Notes: generated by a model not told the origin, from the sequence alone. DNA of 64,000 bases from Melghiribacillus thermohalophilus (GCF_004342905.1 NZ_SMAN01000008.1:31495-95494), one strand, 5' to 3'; counted from the first letter of the stretch, positions 41,738 to 51,824 are shown. Program-made: numbers and translations.

Positions 41738-42418
41738 TTACTCCTGTTCATTTTGCTCTTCTTGTTCTTCTTCATCCTCAGGCATTTCTATATTTAATTC
41801 TGTCTGTTCATAAAACTTCATTTTTAAGTCGTTATAAGTTCGAGTAAACTCATTAAATGTTTCATTTGCAGCCATGATAGCATCATAACTTTCGTTGACC
41901 TGCTCAATCTGATTTTCAAGTTTCTCTTTTGTCAGTTCCTCATTCTGGAGCATCTTGTATAATTCCTCGTTCAGATCGAGGGATTGCAGATAGTTTTCGT
42001 ATAATTCGAGGTAAGCTTCATAACGCTGATCCATGGCTTCCACCATTTGTTCAGCGGTTTCTTTTGCTTCCTCCTGATCCAGCTCTTCGATTAACGGAGT
42101 TACCTTATCAAATTCTTCTTTGGCGGCTTCAATACTTTCTTTTTCGAGATCCATAATATCCCGCCGTTCATGAATGATATCTATTGCCTGCCTGGATAGC
42201 TCTACACTTTCTTCAAATTCACTGCTCGTTTTTTGAATAATTTCATCATAAAGCTCTTTTTCCTTTCGTTCGAGCTCAAGAAGAGGTTCCTGCTGAGCAG
42301 CAAAATTTTCTTCGAGTTCTACCGCTTTTTCAAGGTGTTCATACATCTGTTCTGCAGTGGATGGACCCTGAGTGCATGCAGTAAGTATGGTGAGTATTAG
42401 GATGATGACCAATCTCAA
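41738..42418 (-). CDS. ykyA: YkyA-like coiled-coil lipoprotein
   Basis: A 226-residue putative cell-wall-binding lipoprotein. The TTG at 42418 follows AAGGAGGCAACGGAAA; the signal peptide ends in lipobox ILTAC. The remainder is long amphipathic helix, rich in Glu, Lys and Gln, with a very acidic tail (EDEEEQEEQ). In B. subtilis ykyA sits between def and pdhA, as here apart from the inserted ectoine cluster. Confidence 0.88.
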   Translation of the reverse strand: MRLVIILILTILTACTQGPSTAEQMYEHLEKAVELEENFAAQQEPLLELERKEKELYDEIIQKTSSEFEESVELSRQAIDIIHERRDIMDLEKESIEAAKEEFDKVTPLIEELDQEEAKETAEQMVEAMDQRYEAYLELYENYLQSLDLNEELYKMLQNEELTKEKLENQIEQVNESYDAIMAANETFNEFTRTYNDLKMKFYEQTELNIEMPEDEEEQEEQNEQE

Positions 42419-42596
42419 TTTCCGTTGCCTCCTTATGTAGAATAAAAAATCCGAGTTTTTTTCAGTATACCACATGTAGTTACAAGCCATATATATGATT
42501 TATAAAATCTTTTATGTTTATTATTTATTTTTCCTTATTGAAATTGGTTTATGGTACACTAGATGTGAAATCTCGAAAGGTTGAGGAGTGAATGTC

Positions 42597-43157
42597 ATGA
42601 TTACGATGGATGATATCGTACGTGAAGGTCATCCTGTTTTGCGCCAGGTGGCAGACGAGGTCTCCCTGCCTCCTTCAGAAGAAGAAAAACATACATTAAC
42701 AGAAATGCTTCAATATTTAATCAACAGCCAGGACGAAGAAATGGCTGAAAAATATAACTTGCGGCCAGGAGTTGGTCTGGCTGCTCCGCAAATCGGATTA
42801 TCAAAGCGTATGATCGCTGTTCATTTTACAGATTTTGATGAACAAGAATACAGCATGGGCTTATTTAATCCAAAAATCATGAGCCATTCTGTGGAAAAAA
42901 CATACCTTTCAACCGGTGAAGGCTGTCTTAGCGTGGACAGGGATGTCCCCGGATATGTTCCCCGTTACGCCCGTATCACGGTAAAAGGGACTGATTTAAA
43001 CGGTAATGAAGTGAAATTACGATTAAAGGGATATGCCGCCATCGTTTTCCAGCATGAAATCGATCACTTAAACGGAATTATGTTCTATGACCATATCAAT
43101 AAGGAAGATCCGTTTAACGTTCCGGAAAATGCAAAGCCTGCTGACCGGGAAGAATGA
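42597..43157 (+). CDS. def: Peptide deformylase
   Basis: Removes the formyl group from nascent N-terminal methionine. The 186-residue Gram-positive type protein has all three motifs: [16 protein letters not shown] and QHEIDHLNG, with metal-binding Cys and two His. The start at 42597 is set by GAGGAG upstream. In B. subtilis (def/ykrB) it faces ykyA and is next to ykrA, as here. Confidence 0.97.
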   Translation: MITMDDIVREGHPVLRQVADEVSLPPSEEEKHTLTEMLQYLINSQDEEMAEKYNLRPGVGLAAPQIGLSKRMIAVHFTDFDEQEYSMGLFNPKIMSHSVEKTYLSTGEGCLSVDRDVPGYVPRYARITVKGTDLNGNEVKLRLKGYAAIVFQHEIDHLNGIMFYDHINKEDPFNVPENAKPADREE

Positions 43158-43183
43158 GCCAGTTTCTGCTGGCTCATTTTTTG
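43156..43183 (+). terminator. Terminator after def
   Basis: The hairpin GAGCCAGTTTCTGCTGGCTC is followed by ATTTTTTG, before repeat array 2 begins. Confidence 0.9.
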
Positions 43184-43228
43184 TTGTTTCCTCCATTATG
43201 CTGGTTCAATGTTCCAATCGTTCAAGGT

Positions 43229-43992
43229 TAGGGTGCAATTGCCCAACGTGGTGCGTGTATGGCCCAACGTGGTGCGTGTATGGCCCAAGGTGAGTGCGCG
43301 ATGGCCCAAAGATAGAGCTCGACGGCCAACGTGGTGCGCTGATGGCCCAACATGGTGCGTGTATGGCCCAAGGTGAGTGCGCGATGGCCCAAGGTGGTGC
43401 GCTGATGGCCCAACGTGGTGCGCGTATGGCCCAAATTTAGGGCGCGTTGGCCCAAGGTGGGTGCGCGATGGCCCAAGGTGAGTGCGCGATGGCCCAAGGT
43501 GGTGCTGCGACGGCCCAAAGAGAAGCGCTGATGGCCCAAGGTAAGTACGTAACGGCCCAAGATAGAGAGCGACGGCCCAACGTGGTGCTGCGTTGGCCCA
43601 AAGATAGAGCGCAACCGCCCAACGTGGTGCTGCGTTGGCCCAACGTGGTGCGCTGATGGCCCAAGGTGAGTGCGCGATGGCCCAAGGTGGGTGCGCTGAT
43701 GGCCCAAAGTTAGGGCGCGACGGCCCAACGTGGTGCGCTGATGGCCCAAGGTGAGTGCGCGATGGCCCAAAGTTAGGGCGCGACGGCCCAACGTGGTGCG
43801 CTGATGGCCCAAATTTAGGGCGCGACGGCCCAACGTGGTGCTGCGTTGGCCCAAAGATAGGGCGCGACGGCCCAACATAGTGCGCGCATGGCCCAAGGTG
43901 GGTGTGCGATGGCCCAAGGTGAGTACGTAACGGCCCAGAGATAGAGCGCAACCGCCCAGGACCATGCGCTGACCGCCCAAGGAAAAAGCACA
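43229..43992 (-). repeat. Tandem 21-bp repeat array 2 (same family, opposite orientation)
   Basis: About 36 units, mostly 21 bases with a few of 20 or 22. On the minus strand each begins TTGGGCC, followed mainly by ATCAGCGC, ATCGCGC, ATACACGC or GTCGCGC variants. It is clearly the same family as the array at 26.3-27.0 kb but inverted and with different subtypes, so the two expanded separately. Long ORFs (up to 265 codons) run through it only because the unit lacks stops. It lies between the 3' ends of convergent def and ykrA; 43184-43228 and 43993-44058 hold nothing else. Confidence 0.95.
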
Positions 43993-44058
43993 TGCGCCCT
44001 GGATAGTTGCTTTATCCCAAAAAATTCAGAGATTCAATATCAATGGGCGATGCTCCAA

Positions 44059-44829
44059 TTATAATAGTCCAACTTTTTTCAGTCCTTTGGCTAAGCCAGC
44101 TTTCGAGACGTGATCCGTTACAGTATCAGCTACTTTTTTTACTTGCGGATGAGCATTTCCCATGGCAACTCCAGTCCCTACAAACTCCAGCATTTCACTG
44201 TCGTTCAATCCATCTCCGAAGGCAAAAGCATTCTCCCGATCAATATTAAGATGGTCCAGCATCTTTTGAATTCCCCGCGCTTTCGATCCCCTGGCAGGCA
44301 GTACATCCGTTGAATACTTGTGCCAGCGAACAAACCGAAAAGGTTTATATGACCGATGATATTGATCTTCCTCATGTTCTTCACAGAAGATCAGAGCCTG
44401 GTAAACCGGATGGTTTTTATAAAATACAGGATCTATAGCAGGATAAGGTAATTTTAAGCTTCCAATACTCTCGGCGATAAAAGGATGATCTTCTTCAGAT
44501 GCCGTCATTTTTGTCTCATTTAAGTAAACCAATGGATGGCCCTGACGCTGAGCGTGTTCCCTTAATGTGTCCAGTTCCCTTTCCGGCAGCGCTTCTTCAA
44601 AAATGATCTCCCCCTCCAATACCACAAGCTGACCGTTAAAACTAATATAGGAATGGATACCTAATTCCTGGCGAAGATGTTCATACATAAAAGGGGCCCG
44701 TCCCGTTGCAATAGCCACATAAACCCCTTTTTCTTTCAGACGATGAACAGCCTCAACGGACTCCGCTGGAATGTTTTTATGTTCATCAAGTAAGGTCCCA
44801 TCTATATCAAAGAAAACAATTTTTTCCAC
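44059..44829 (-). CDS. ykrA: HAD-superfamily Cof-type hydrolase, YkrA-like
   Basis: A 256-residue cytoplasmic phosphatase of the Cof subfamily. It has motif I FFDIDGTLLD, motif II IATGRAP, and motif III/IV ENAFAFGDGLNDSEML, with a Cof-type cap in the middle. B. subtilis ykrA has the same position. The substrate is unknown, though relatives hydrolyse sugar phosphates or FMN. It is convergent with def across array 2. Confidence 0.9.
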   Translation of the reverse strand: MEKIVFFDIDGTLLDEHKNIPAESVEAVHRLKEKGVYVAIATGRAPFMYEHLRQELGIHSYISFNGQLVVLEGEIIFEEALPERELDTLREHAQRQGHPLVYLNETKMTASEEDHPFIAESIGSLKLPYPAIDPVFYKNHPVYQALIFCEEHEEDQYHRSYKPFRFVRWHKYSTDVLPARGSKARGIQKMLDHLNIDRENAFAFGDGLNDSEMLEFVGTGVAMGNAHPQVKKVADTVTDHVSKAGLAKGLKKVGLL

Positions 44830-44925
44830 TTACAAACCTCTCCCTCAGTGATTTTGATCCATGTTTGTGCATGATTCCTCTTCCTGGACATCGCGTCATC
44901 TCCACAAAACCAGTTAAAAAAATTT

Positions 44926-44954
44926 TTGTAAAATCCTGTACAGACCCGTATATA
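44926..44954 (+). promoter_or_regulatory. Possible promoter for rpoY-rnjA
   Basis: TTGTAA, a 17-base spacer and TATATA. It lies 350 bases before rpoY, in the 470-base gap after ykrA; the gap also holds a small ORF at 45114 and no other clear feature. Confidence 0.4.
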
Positions 44955-45113
44955 CTATCTCATAGGAGATTTTTTTTCAAAAGGATGATGCTTACCTATT
45001 CAATTCTGCATAAAAGAATACTATACTATAAGTAAGAGGGAAAGGGTCGGCATAAAAAAATAACGTTTTTTAGGCTTTTCTTTACAAATGAGGAAAGGAG
45101 ATGTAAGGTAGTC

Positions 45114-45185
45114 ATGTTGAGGCGATTAAAAGAAAGGCTCAAAAAACGTTGGAAAGGTTTAGTAGGTCGAAAAACGTATGCTTAA
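45114..45185 (+). CDS. Candidate 23-residue basic peptide
   Basis: ATG after AGGAAAGGAGATGTAAGG, then MLRRLKERLKKRWKGLVGRK and three more residues (TYA). It is very basic and looks amphipathic, unusual for a random ORF. It lies in the leader of rpoY-rnjA, so it could be a leader peptide or a small membrane-active protein. I do not recognise a family. Confidence 0.35.
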   Translation: MLRRLKERLKKRWKGLVGRKTYA

Positions 45186-45303
45186 TGATGAAAATAAATG
45201 ATTCCTCCGTTTCGTTTCATACTGGTGCCAATCATCGTTATTGATCAACTCTAACGGATAGGACAAGGATAAATGGAAATACATGAAATTAGGAGAGATG
45301 TAG

Positions 45304-45516
45304 ATGATTTTTAAAGTATTTTATCAGGAATTTCCGGAGGAAGTACCTGTACGTGAACGAACAAAAGTATTGTTTGTAGAAGAAGAAAATGAACGCAATG
45401 TCTGTAAAAAACTGGCCGATCGCAATATAAATATTGAGTATATTCAGGTGCTGGATGGTAAGCATCTGGAATACGAAAAAAATACTACCGAAGACTTCAG
45501 AGTGGAGAAACTGTAA
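45304..45516 (+). CDS. rpoY: RNA polymerase epsilon subunit
   Basis: RpoY (YkzG) is a small accessory subunit of Gram-positive RNA polymerase, resembling phage Gp2. The 70-residue protein has the family start [18 protein letters not shown] and the tail [30 protein letters not shown] precedes it, and rnjA follows three bases after its stop, the usual pairing. Confidence 0.95.
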   Translation: MIFKVFYQEFPEEVPVRERTKVLFVEEENERNVCKKLADRNINIEYIQVLDGKHLEYEKNTTEDFRVEKL

Positions 45517-45519
45517 ATC

Positions 45520-47187
45520 ATGAAATTTGTAAAAAATGATCAAACAGCCGTATTTGCACTCGGAGGTCTGGGTGAAATCGGGAAAAATATGTACGGTATC
45601 CAATTCCAGGATGAGATTATCCTGATCGATGCCGGCATCAAATTTCCAGAGGACGAACTTCTCGGAATTGATTATGTCATTCCCGATTACACATACCTCG
45701 TGCAGAACAAGGATAAAATTAAAGGATTGTTTATCACCCACGGTCACGAAGACCATATTGGCGGAATCCCTTACTTGTTGAGGGAAGTCCGTATACCAAT
45801 ATACGGTGGTAAACTAGCGATCGGTTTAATTAAAAATAAACTTGAGGAACACGGACTGCTGAGAGGGACAAAACTTTATACCATCGATGAAGACGATGTC
45901 ATAAAGTTCCGAAAAACTTCTGTGACATTCTTCCGTACAACTCACAGTATCCCTGACTCTTTTGGCATTGTAGTGAAAACACCGCCAGGAAACATTGTTC
46001 ACACAGGAGACTTTAAATTTGACTTTACACCAGTTGGCGAACCGGCTAACCTCACAAAAATGGCCGAAATCGGAAAAGAGGGCGTACTGTGTCTATTATC
46101 AGACAGTACGAACAGTGAAATTCCGGATTTCACAAAGTCAGAACGGGTTGTCGGACAGAGTATCGACGAAATTTTTAGTAAAGTTGAAGGACGGATTATA
46201 TTTGCAACATTTGCTTCCAACATTCACCGGCTTCAGCAGGTGGTCGAAGCAGCTGTACGCCATAAACGCAAAGTGGCGGTGTTTGGCCGCAGCATGGAAT
46301 CTTCCATTAATATTGGTTTAGAACTTGGCTATATTAAGGCACCAAAAAATACGTTTGTAGACGGTAATCAAATTAACCGACTCCCAGCCGATAAAGTTAC
46401 CATTTTATGTACCGGGTCTCAGGGAGAACCAATGGCGGCCCTTTCCCGCATTGCGAACGGTACACACAGACAAATTCAAATTCAGCCTGGAGATACTGTA
46501 GTCTTTTCTTCATCGCCTATTCCAGGCAACACCATTAGTGTGAACCGAACCATCAATATGCTTTACCGTGCAGGCGCAGATGTCATTCACGGCAAATTAA
46601 GCGACATCCATACGTCTGGTCATGGAGGACAGCAAGAACAAAAGCTGATGCTCCGTTTAATCAAACCAAAATATTTCATGCCGATCCATGGAGAATACAG
46701 GATGTTAAAAGAACATACAAAGCTAGCAGAAGCATGTGATATACATCCGAAAAATTGTTTTATCATGGATAATGGCGACGTGCTAGCACTCGGAAATGAC
46801 TCTGCGGCTATCGCGGGCAAAATTCCTTCAGGTTCAGTCTATGTGGACGGAAGCGGAATTGGAGATATAGGTAACATTGTCCTGCGCGACAGACGTATTC
46901 TTTCTGAAGAAGGCCTTGTGATCGTAGTTGTAAGCATCAATATGAAAGACTTTAAAATTGCAGCAGGCCCGGATATTATTTCAAGGGGATTCGTCTATAT
47001 GCGAGAATCCGAAGACCTGATTAATGAGGCTCAAAAACTCGTTTCCAGACACCTTGAAAAAGTGATGGAACGCCGCACCTCACAGTGGTCTGAAATTAAA
47101 AATGAAATCACCGACACGATTGCCCCTTTCCTTTATGATAAAACGAAACGGAAACCAATGATTCTGCCAATAATAATGGAAGTCTAA
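45520..47187 (+). CDS. rnjA: Ribonuclease J1
   Basis: RNase J1 is a 5'-exonuclease and endonuclease central to mRNA decay and rRNA maturation. The 555-residue metallo-beta-lactamase/beta-CASP protein has the metal motif THGHEDH (73-79), [13 protein letters not shown], a beta-CASP region and a C-terminal domain. Length and motifs are normal. It is convergent with argD. Confidence 0.98.
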   Translation: MKFVKNDQTAVFALGGLGEIGKNMYGIQFQDEIILIDAGIKFPEDELLGIDYVIPDYTYLVQNKDKIKGLFITHGHEDHIGGIPYLLREVRIPIYGGKLAIGLIKNKLEEHGLLRGTKLYTIDEDDVIKFRKTSVTFFRTTHSIPDSFGIVVKTPPGNIVHTGDFKFDFTPVGEPANLTKMAEIGKEGVLCLLSDSTNSEIPDFTKSERVVGQSIDEIFSKVEGRIIFATFASNIHRLQQVVEAAVRHKRKVAVFGRSMESSINIGLELGYIKAPKNTFVDGNQINRLPADKVTILCTGSQGEPMAALSRIANGTHRQIQIQPGDTVVFSSSPIPGNTISVNRTINMLYRAGADVIHGKLSDIHTSGHGGQQEQKLMLRLIKPKYFMPIHGEYRMLKEHTKLAEACDIHPKNCFIMDNGDVLALGNDSAAIAGKIPSGSVYVDGSGIGDIGNIVLRDRRILSEEGLVIVVVSINMKDFKIAAGPDIISRGFVYMRESEDLINEAQKLVSRHLEKVMERRTSQWSEIKNEITDTIAPFLYDKTKRKPMILPIIMEV

Positions 47188-47189
47188 AC

Positions 47190-47230
47190 CAACAAGCACC
47201 CTGCCTCGAATGGAGGCAGGGTGTTGTTGG
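47190..47230. terminator. Shared terminator of rnjA and argD
   Basis: CAACAAGCACCCTGCCTC / GAGGCAGGGTGTTGTTG forms a long stem in the 51-base gap between convergent genes. The T-run is short on either strand. Confidence 0.7.
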
Positions 47231-47238
47231 TTGTAAAC

Positions 47239-48405
47239 CTATTTAACAGCTGCAGAGCTGGCTGCAACAGTGTGTAAAGCTTGTGAAATTATTTCTGCAG
47301 CCTTTTTTAATTCATCATAGGTTACGGTTAGCGGGGGAAGAAGGCGGATCACATTCGGACCTGCAGTCAGGGCCAACAATCCTTCTTTCCGCATGGCAGC
47401 AAGTACCGGCGCTCCTTCCCGAACCAGTTCGATTCCCAGCATCAGCCCCTTTCCCCGGACTTCTTTCACAAGCGGTTCCTCTTTTAGTAGATTCTTTAAC
47501 AGTGCTTTGAACCAGTTTCCCTTTTCTCTGACCTTTTGTAAAAACGCAGAATGAAATATTTCATCCAGGGTAGCCTTTGCGCTGGCCACAGCAAGTGGAT
47601 TTCCTCCAAAAGTGGATCCGTGGGATCCTGCTGAAAAACTGGCAATCAGTTTTCCTTTTCCAATCATCGCACCGATCGGAAATCCGCTTCCCAGACCTTT
47701 TGCAAGGGTAATGATATCCGGGCTGATACCGTAATGTTCGTAGCCGAAAGCCTTTCCGGTACGTCCGATCCCTGTCTGCACCTCATCGACGATCAGCAGT
47801 GCGTCAAGCTTCTGACATGTTTGCTCAACCGCCTGCAGAAATTCAGGTTTAGCCGGTACCACTCCCCCCTCACCCTGGATGACTTCTATCATAATGGCTG
47901 CAATATCGGAATCATTTAAAGATTTTACAGCATTTCGATCATTGTATGGTAAATAGTCAAAGGTGGGAGCCAGGGGGCCAAATCCTTCCTGTATTTTTTT
48001 TTGTCCTGTGGCTGACATGGTGGCGTACGTTCGCCCGTGAAACGACTGATAAAAAGTTATGATTTTATGTTTCCCAGTATGTTTTCTCGCCAGCTTAATG
48101 GCTGCTTCATTCGCTTCTGCCCCGCTATTGGCAAAAAAGACCGCATCTCCTGTTGAATGTTCAACCAATTTTTTCGCCAGTTCTTCCTGACCGGGAATAT
48201 GAAACAGATTGGAAACATGCCAGACCTGATCCAGCTGTTTTTGAAGGGCCGTTTTGACCTGTTCTGGCTGATGACCCAGATTACAAACGGCAATTCCTGA
48301 TACAAAATCCAGGTACTCTTTTCCATTTGTATCATAGATATAGACACCTCTGGCTTTTTTTACTTCTATATCCCAGCGGGCATATGTTGGAAATAAATAA
48401 CTCAA
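47239..48405 (-). CDS. argD: Acetylornithine aminotransferase
   Basis: ArgD transaminates N-acetylglutamate semialdehyde to N-acetylornithine. The 388-residue class III PLP aminotransferase has [14 protein letters not shown] and the PLP lysine in [18 protein letters not shown]. It is the last gene of argCJBD here; carAB and argF, which follow in B. subtilis, are absent. It starts one base after argB. Confidence 0.96.
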   Translation of the reverse strand: MSYLFPTYARWDIEVKKARGVYIYDTNGKEYLDFVSGIAVCNLGHQPEQVKTALQKQLDQVWHVSNLFHIPGQEELAKKLVEHSTGDAVFFANSGAEANEAAIKLARKHTGKHKIITFYQSFHGRTYATMSATGQKKIQEGFGPLAPTFDYLPYNDRNAVKSLNDSDIAAIMIEVIQGEGGVVPAKPEFLQAVEQTCQKLDALLIVDEVQTGIGRTGKAFGYEHYGISPDIITLAKGLGSGFPIGAMIGKGKLIASFSAGSHGSTFGGNPLAVASAKATLDEIFHSAFLQKVREKGNWFKALLKNLLKEEPLVKEVRGKGLMLGIELVREGAPVLAAMRKEGLLALTAGPNVIRLLPPLTVTYDELKKAAEIISQALHTVAASSAAVK

Positions 48406-49212
48406 CTACATCACAACCTTTTTCTTCACAATTTTCGTCCCGATTAAAGTCCCCTGTTTAAAAACGGCATCTTTTCCATTCACAATCATGACCTCTTTTA
48501 ATTGCCCGGACAGAACCGTCAGTGATGAAGTGACCTTTGGAATCATCCCTCCAAAAATGACTCCATCATCAATCAGCTCTTGAATTTGCTGTTCATCCGC
48601 TTCTTCGATCAATGTTCCATTTTGTAAAATACCAGGCACATCGGTGACGAACACCAGCTGCTCTGCGTTCATATTTTCGGCTACTGCTGCTGCACATAAA
48701 TCAGCATTGATGTTAAGGATCTGCCCATCTTCCGTTTTTCCCAGTGGGGCAATGACCGGAACATAGGTGAGTTCCAGTAACGATAACAGGAAGTCCCGAT
48801 TCACACGGCTGACTTTGCCAACCAGCCCCAAATGTTCTTCGTCCAAAAAGGAACTGGTTAATAATCGTCCATCACAGCCGGATAACCCGACAGCCTCTAT
48901 TCCGTTTTTTTGGAGCCTGGCCGTTAACCACTTGTTTATTTTTCCTGCGAGTACCATTTGGACGACTTCCAGCACTTCCGGGGTTGTTTTTCGCTGACCG
49001 TTGTAAAACTGACTCTTCACTTCAAGTTTTTCAAGCATCCGGTTGATTTCCGGACCTCCGCCATGGACAAAAATCACATGCCTGGTCTTCATCAACTTCT
49101 TTATACTTGTGATAAAAGAATCCGCCAGTTCTTCGAGCATGCTTCCCCCGAGTTTAATCACTACTACCGGTTTATTACGTCCGGTAACTGGCATTGATTT
49201 TGACATAGTCAT
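48406..49212 (-). CDS. argB: Acetylglutamate kinase
   Basis: Phosphorylates N-acetylglutamate, the second step of arginine synthesis. The protein of up to 268 residues has VVVIKLGGSML, FVHGGGPEINRML and the C-terminal ATP-binding VIFGGMIPK pattern. The start is uncertain: the reading to 49212 overlaps argJ by 38 bases, and an ATG at 49194 would shorten it; no strong ribosome site separates these. Confidence 0.94.
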   Translation of the reverse strand: MTMSKSMPVTGRNKPVVVIKLGGSMLEELADSFITSIKKLMKTRHVIFVHGGGPEINRMLEKLEVKSQFYNGQRKTTPEVLEVVQMVLAGKINKWLTARLQKNGIEAVGLSGCDGRLLTSSFLDEEHLGLVGKVSRVNRDFLLSLLELTYVPVIAPLGKTEDGQILNINADLCAAAVAENMNAEQLVFVTDVPGILQNGTLIEEADEQQIQELIDDGVIFGGMIPKVTSSLTVLSGQLKEVMIVNGKDAVFKQGTLIGTKIVKKKVVM

Positions 49213-50407
49213 AGGTTAAATCACATCCCCACGCTTTTCCTTCTTCGTTCCCTAAATGCATAACGACAGAAATTCGTATTTCTTCCTGCTTGAGGTATTC
49301 GGCCACTTCTTCCTCTGAAAAGGATTGAGGAAGGCCGTCTTTAAACATTAAATGGGGACCGATATAGACTTCCATTTCATTCGGATTCACATCCGCTTCA
49401 CTGGATCCGATCGCTCCGACAATCCGCCCCCAGTTCGCATCCGATCCGTAAATGGCTGTCTTGACCAGGGAAGAGCCGACAATGTTTTTGGCAATGACCC
49501 GTGCATCCGCTCTGGATGAAGCTCCCTGAACGGAAACTTCTACCAGTCGGGTAGCCCCCTCCCCGTCACGTGCGATCTGTTTTGCCAGATCTTCACACAC
49601 TTTTCGTAGTCCTTCTTTAAACAAACCAACATCTGGATGGTGTTCATCAATCGGCTGGTGTTTTGCCTCGCCATTTGCCATAACCAGGACCATATCGTTG
49701 GTAGAGGTATCCCCGTCCACGGTAATTTGATTAAACGTCACATCGGTAACTTCTTTTAACATTTGCTGAAGAACGGTAGCAGGGACATTTGCATCTGTTG
49801 TAATAAAGGCAAGCATCGTTGCCATATTCGGATGAATCATCCCTGAACCCTTTGCTGCTCCTGCGATGGTCACTTTCTGATCATCAATCGTTAGTTCATA
49901 ACAGGATCGTTTCGTAAACGTATCGGTAGTCAGGATCGCTTCCTCAAATCCTTCTGCCCCCTTTTTCGATCGGGCAAACGATACCTCTTCGATGCCTTTT
50001 TTGATCTTTTCCATGTCTAAATACTCCCCAATCACGCCGGTAGAAGCAACAGCTACAAAATGATCAGGGATGTCAAGGCGGCTGGCAGTCAATTTTCGCA
50101 TGTCATAAGCATCCTTCATCCCTTTTTCTCCTGTACAGGCATTGGCAATGGCACTGTTGACAACGATCGCCTGAAGCTTCTGTTCTTTCGAGAGGCTTTC
50201 GCGGGTAACTGTAAGGGGAGCAGCCTGGACATGATTCTGAGTATAAACAGCCGCACATTCAGCAGGCACCAGGCTTACCAGCATTCCCAAATCTTTTTTT
50301 GCGTAACGGAGACCGGTGTGCATCCCACCTGCCTGAAATCCTTTTGGTGTAACAAGGGTGCCATTTTCAATTTTTTGAATGATAGCCTCCTTTGTTTTCA
50401 TGTACAA
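49175..50407 (-). CDS. argJ: Bifunctional ornithine acetyltransferase/N-acetylglutamate synthase
   Basis: ArgJ recycles the acetyl group from acetylornithine to glutamate. It self-cleaves before the threonine in NMATMLAF, here near residue 195, giving alpha and beta chains. The 410-residue length and ITVDGDTSTNDMV are typical. The start at 50407 lies 20 bases after argC. Confidence 0.96.
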   Translation of the reverse strand: MYMKTKEAIIQKIENGTLVTPKGFQAGGMHTGLRYAKKDLGMLVSLVPAECAAVYTQNHVQAAPLTVTRESLSKEQKLQAIVVNSAIANACTGEKGMKDAYDMRKLTASRLDIPDHFVAVASTGVIGEYLDMEKIKKGIEEVSFARSKKGAEGFEEAILTTDTFTKRSCYELTIDDQKVTIAGAAKGSGMIHPNMATMLAFITTDANVPATVLQQMLKEVTDVTFNQITVDGDTSTNDMVLVMANGEAKHQPIDEHHPDVGLFKEGLRKVCEDLAKQIARDGEGATRLVEVSVQGASSRADARVIAKNIVGSSLVKTAIYGSDANWGRIVGAIGSSEADVNPNEMEVYIGPHLMFKDGLPQSFSEEEVAEYLKQEEIRISVVMHLGNEEGKAWGCDLTYDYVKINASYRT

Positions 50408-50426
50408 ATCATTCCTCCTCCTCTTT

Positions 50427-51467
50427 TTATGGATAAACGGGTAGTAAATGTTTCAACCCCAGTGTCTCATCAAAGCCGAATAAAAGGTTAAAATTTTGAA
50501 CAGCCTGACCGGCAGCTCCTTTCATGAGATTGTCGATAACAGACACAATGGTCAACCTCCCTGTTCTCGGGTCCAGTTTCAAACCGATGTCACAGTAGTT
50601 CGAGCCATACACATCCTTCGTACCCGGAAATGAACCATCCTTTCTGACTCGTACAAAGGGCATGTTTTGATAGAATTGATTGTAAAGGTCCATCAACTGT
50701 TCCTGGGATTGATTCTCTGCAAGTTCCACATATATGGTCGCCATAATCCCTCTCGTCATTGGAATAAGATGGGTTGTAAAGGAAATAGGACCTATGTTTG
50801 GATCCATGTCCTTTAGCTCCTGTTCAATCTCAGGGATATGCTGATGCCTGTGCACTTTGTATATTTTTAGGTTTTGCTGCATTTCGGTGAAGCTCGTGCC
50901 GATTGAAGGTTTTCTTCCTGCACCCGACACACCCGACTTAGCATCAATAATAATAGATGACGATCTGACAAGCTGATGTTTCACAATTGGGGTAAGGGCG
51001 AGTAGTGTTGCCGTCGGATAGCATCCCGGATTGGCAATAATGTGAGCCTGTTCTATACAAGCCCGGTTGACTTCAGACAGGCCGTAAACCGCATTCTGAA
51101 GGAGTTCACCCGGTGCAGCGGTCTTCTGATACCATTTTTCATACTGATCTGGATCTTTCAACCTGAGGTCTCCAGATAAATCAATAATCTTAATATCTTC
51201 TGACAGGAGCCCGGGTGTTAAAGATGCTGAAACTCCAGATGGTGCGGCCAGGAAAATGACATCATGTTCATCCTTCATTTGTTCGGTTTTTATCGGATGA
51301 AGGTCAAGGGGACAGACTTCTGTCAAATGGGGATAGACACTGCTGTACTTTTTGTGCTCATCAGAAGATGTGTAAAGCGTACAGGATGAGACTTCAGGGT
51401 GATTCGATAAAATCCGGTACAGTTCAGTGCCCCCGTATCCTGTTGCACCGATAATTCCAATATTCAA
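50427..51467 (-). CDS. argC: N-acetyl-gamma-glutamyl-phosphate reductase
   Basis: Reduces the phosphate from ArgB to the semialdehyde with NADPH. It has the NADP fold IGIIGATGYGGTEL and the catalytic Cys in ANPGCYPTAT. The TTG at 51467 is preceded by AGGTG; the ATG at 51482 is too close to its AAAGGA. It heads argCJBD, with a promoter and ARG-box-like sites just upstream. Confidence 0.95.
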   Translation of the reverse strand: MNIGIIGATGYGGTELYRILSNHPEVSSCTLYTSSDEHKKYSSVYPHLTEVCPLDLHPIKTEQMKDEHDVIFLAAPSGVSASLTPGLLSEDIKIIDLSGDLRLKDPDQYEKWYQKTAAPGELLQNAVYGLSEVNRACIEQAHIIANPGCYPTATLLALTPIVKHQLVRSSSIIIDAKSGVSGAGRKPSIGTSFTEMQQNLKIYKVHRHQHIPEIEQELKDMDPNIGPISFTTHLIPMTRGIMATIYVELAENQSQEQLMDLYNQFYQNMPFVRVRKDGSFPGTKDVYGSNYCDIGLKLDPRTGRLTIVSVIDNLMKGAAGQAVQNFNLLFGFDETLGLKHLLPVYP

Positions 51468-51503
51468 AGCGATCACCTGCATTCCTTTTCTAAATTAGTT
51501 TAC

Positions 51504-51532
51504 ATTATAATATTGTATATTTATAAAATCAA
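51504..51532 (-). promoter_or_regulatory. Promoter of argCJBD
   Basis: On the minus strand, TTGATT (51532-51527), a 17-base spacer and TATAAT (51509-51504). Confidence 0.8.
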
Positions 51533-51548
51533 TTGAATATTTATAATT
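51511..51548. promoter_or_regulatory. Tandem ARG-box-like sites
   Basis: TTGTATATTTATAAAA and TTGAATATTTATAATT are two AT-rich, partly symmetric copies that overlap the -35 and spacer of the argC promoter. They resemble ArgR boxes (ATGAATAATTATTCAT type). Repression by the ArgR encoded at 2.6 kb is inferred. Confidence 0.55.
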
Positions 51549-51615
51549 TTTTTGAATTAAAACGCTTTCTTGTGTTTTTCACCCACAAAGCAGATGAATC
51601 TAATGAGTTAGAGTG

Positions 51616-51759
51616 TTTACACTTTTTCATATACAGTAATGAAGGGTGTAAATGATTCGAAAAAAGCAAAGTTTTTATCGGGAATTAACAGAAAGATGCG
51701 TATGTGTCACGCCAGGGGAGGGTGTTGAAGGATTCACTCGGCGGTCAATACTTGAATAA
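51616..51759 (+). other. Hairpin plus candidate 35-codon ORF
   Basis: TTTACAC / GTGTAAA arms (51616-51652), with CAT and ATG-side pairing inside, end at an ATG at 51652 that has GAAGGG in the right arm. The ORF runs 35 codons to 51759 and matches nothing I know. The hairpin would hide the ribosome site. Nothing else is visible in the gap from 51549 to 51782. Confidence 0.2.
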
Positions 51760-51782
51760 AACAGCGGTAAACTTGTTTATAC

Positions 51783-51812
51783 AAAAAAAACCCGGCGGTT
51801 AACCGGGTTTTG
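51783..51812 (-). terminator. Terminator after ktrC
   Basis: The hairpin AACCCGGTTAACCGCCGGGTT is followed by a run of T's on the minus strand. Confidence 0.85.
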
Positions 51813-51824
51813 GTTTCAATCCTC

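Noticed and set aside
43196..43993. 265- and 250-codon repeat ORFs on the minus strand in array 2
   Set aside because: Same reason: several overlapping frames are open at once, none has a good ribosome site, and some units are 20 or 22 bases so no frame is kept.
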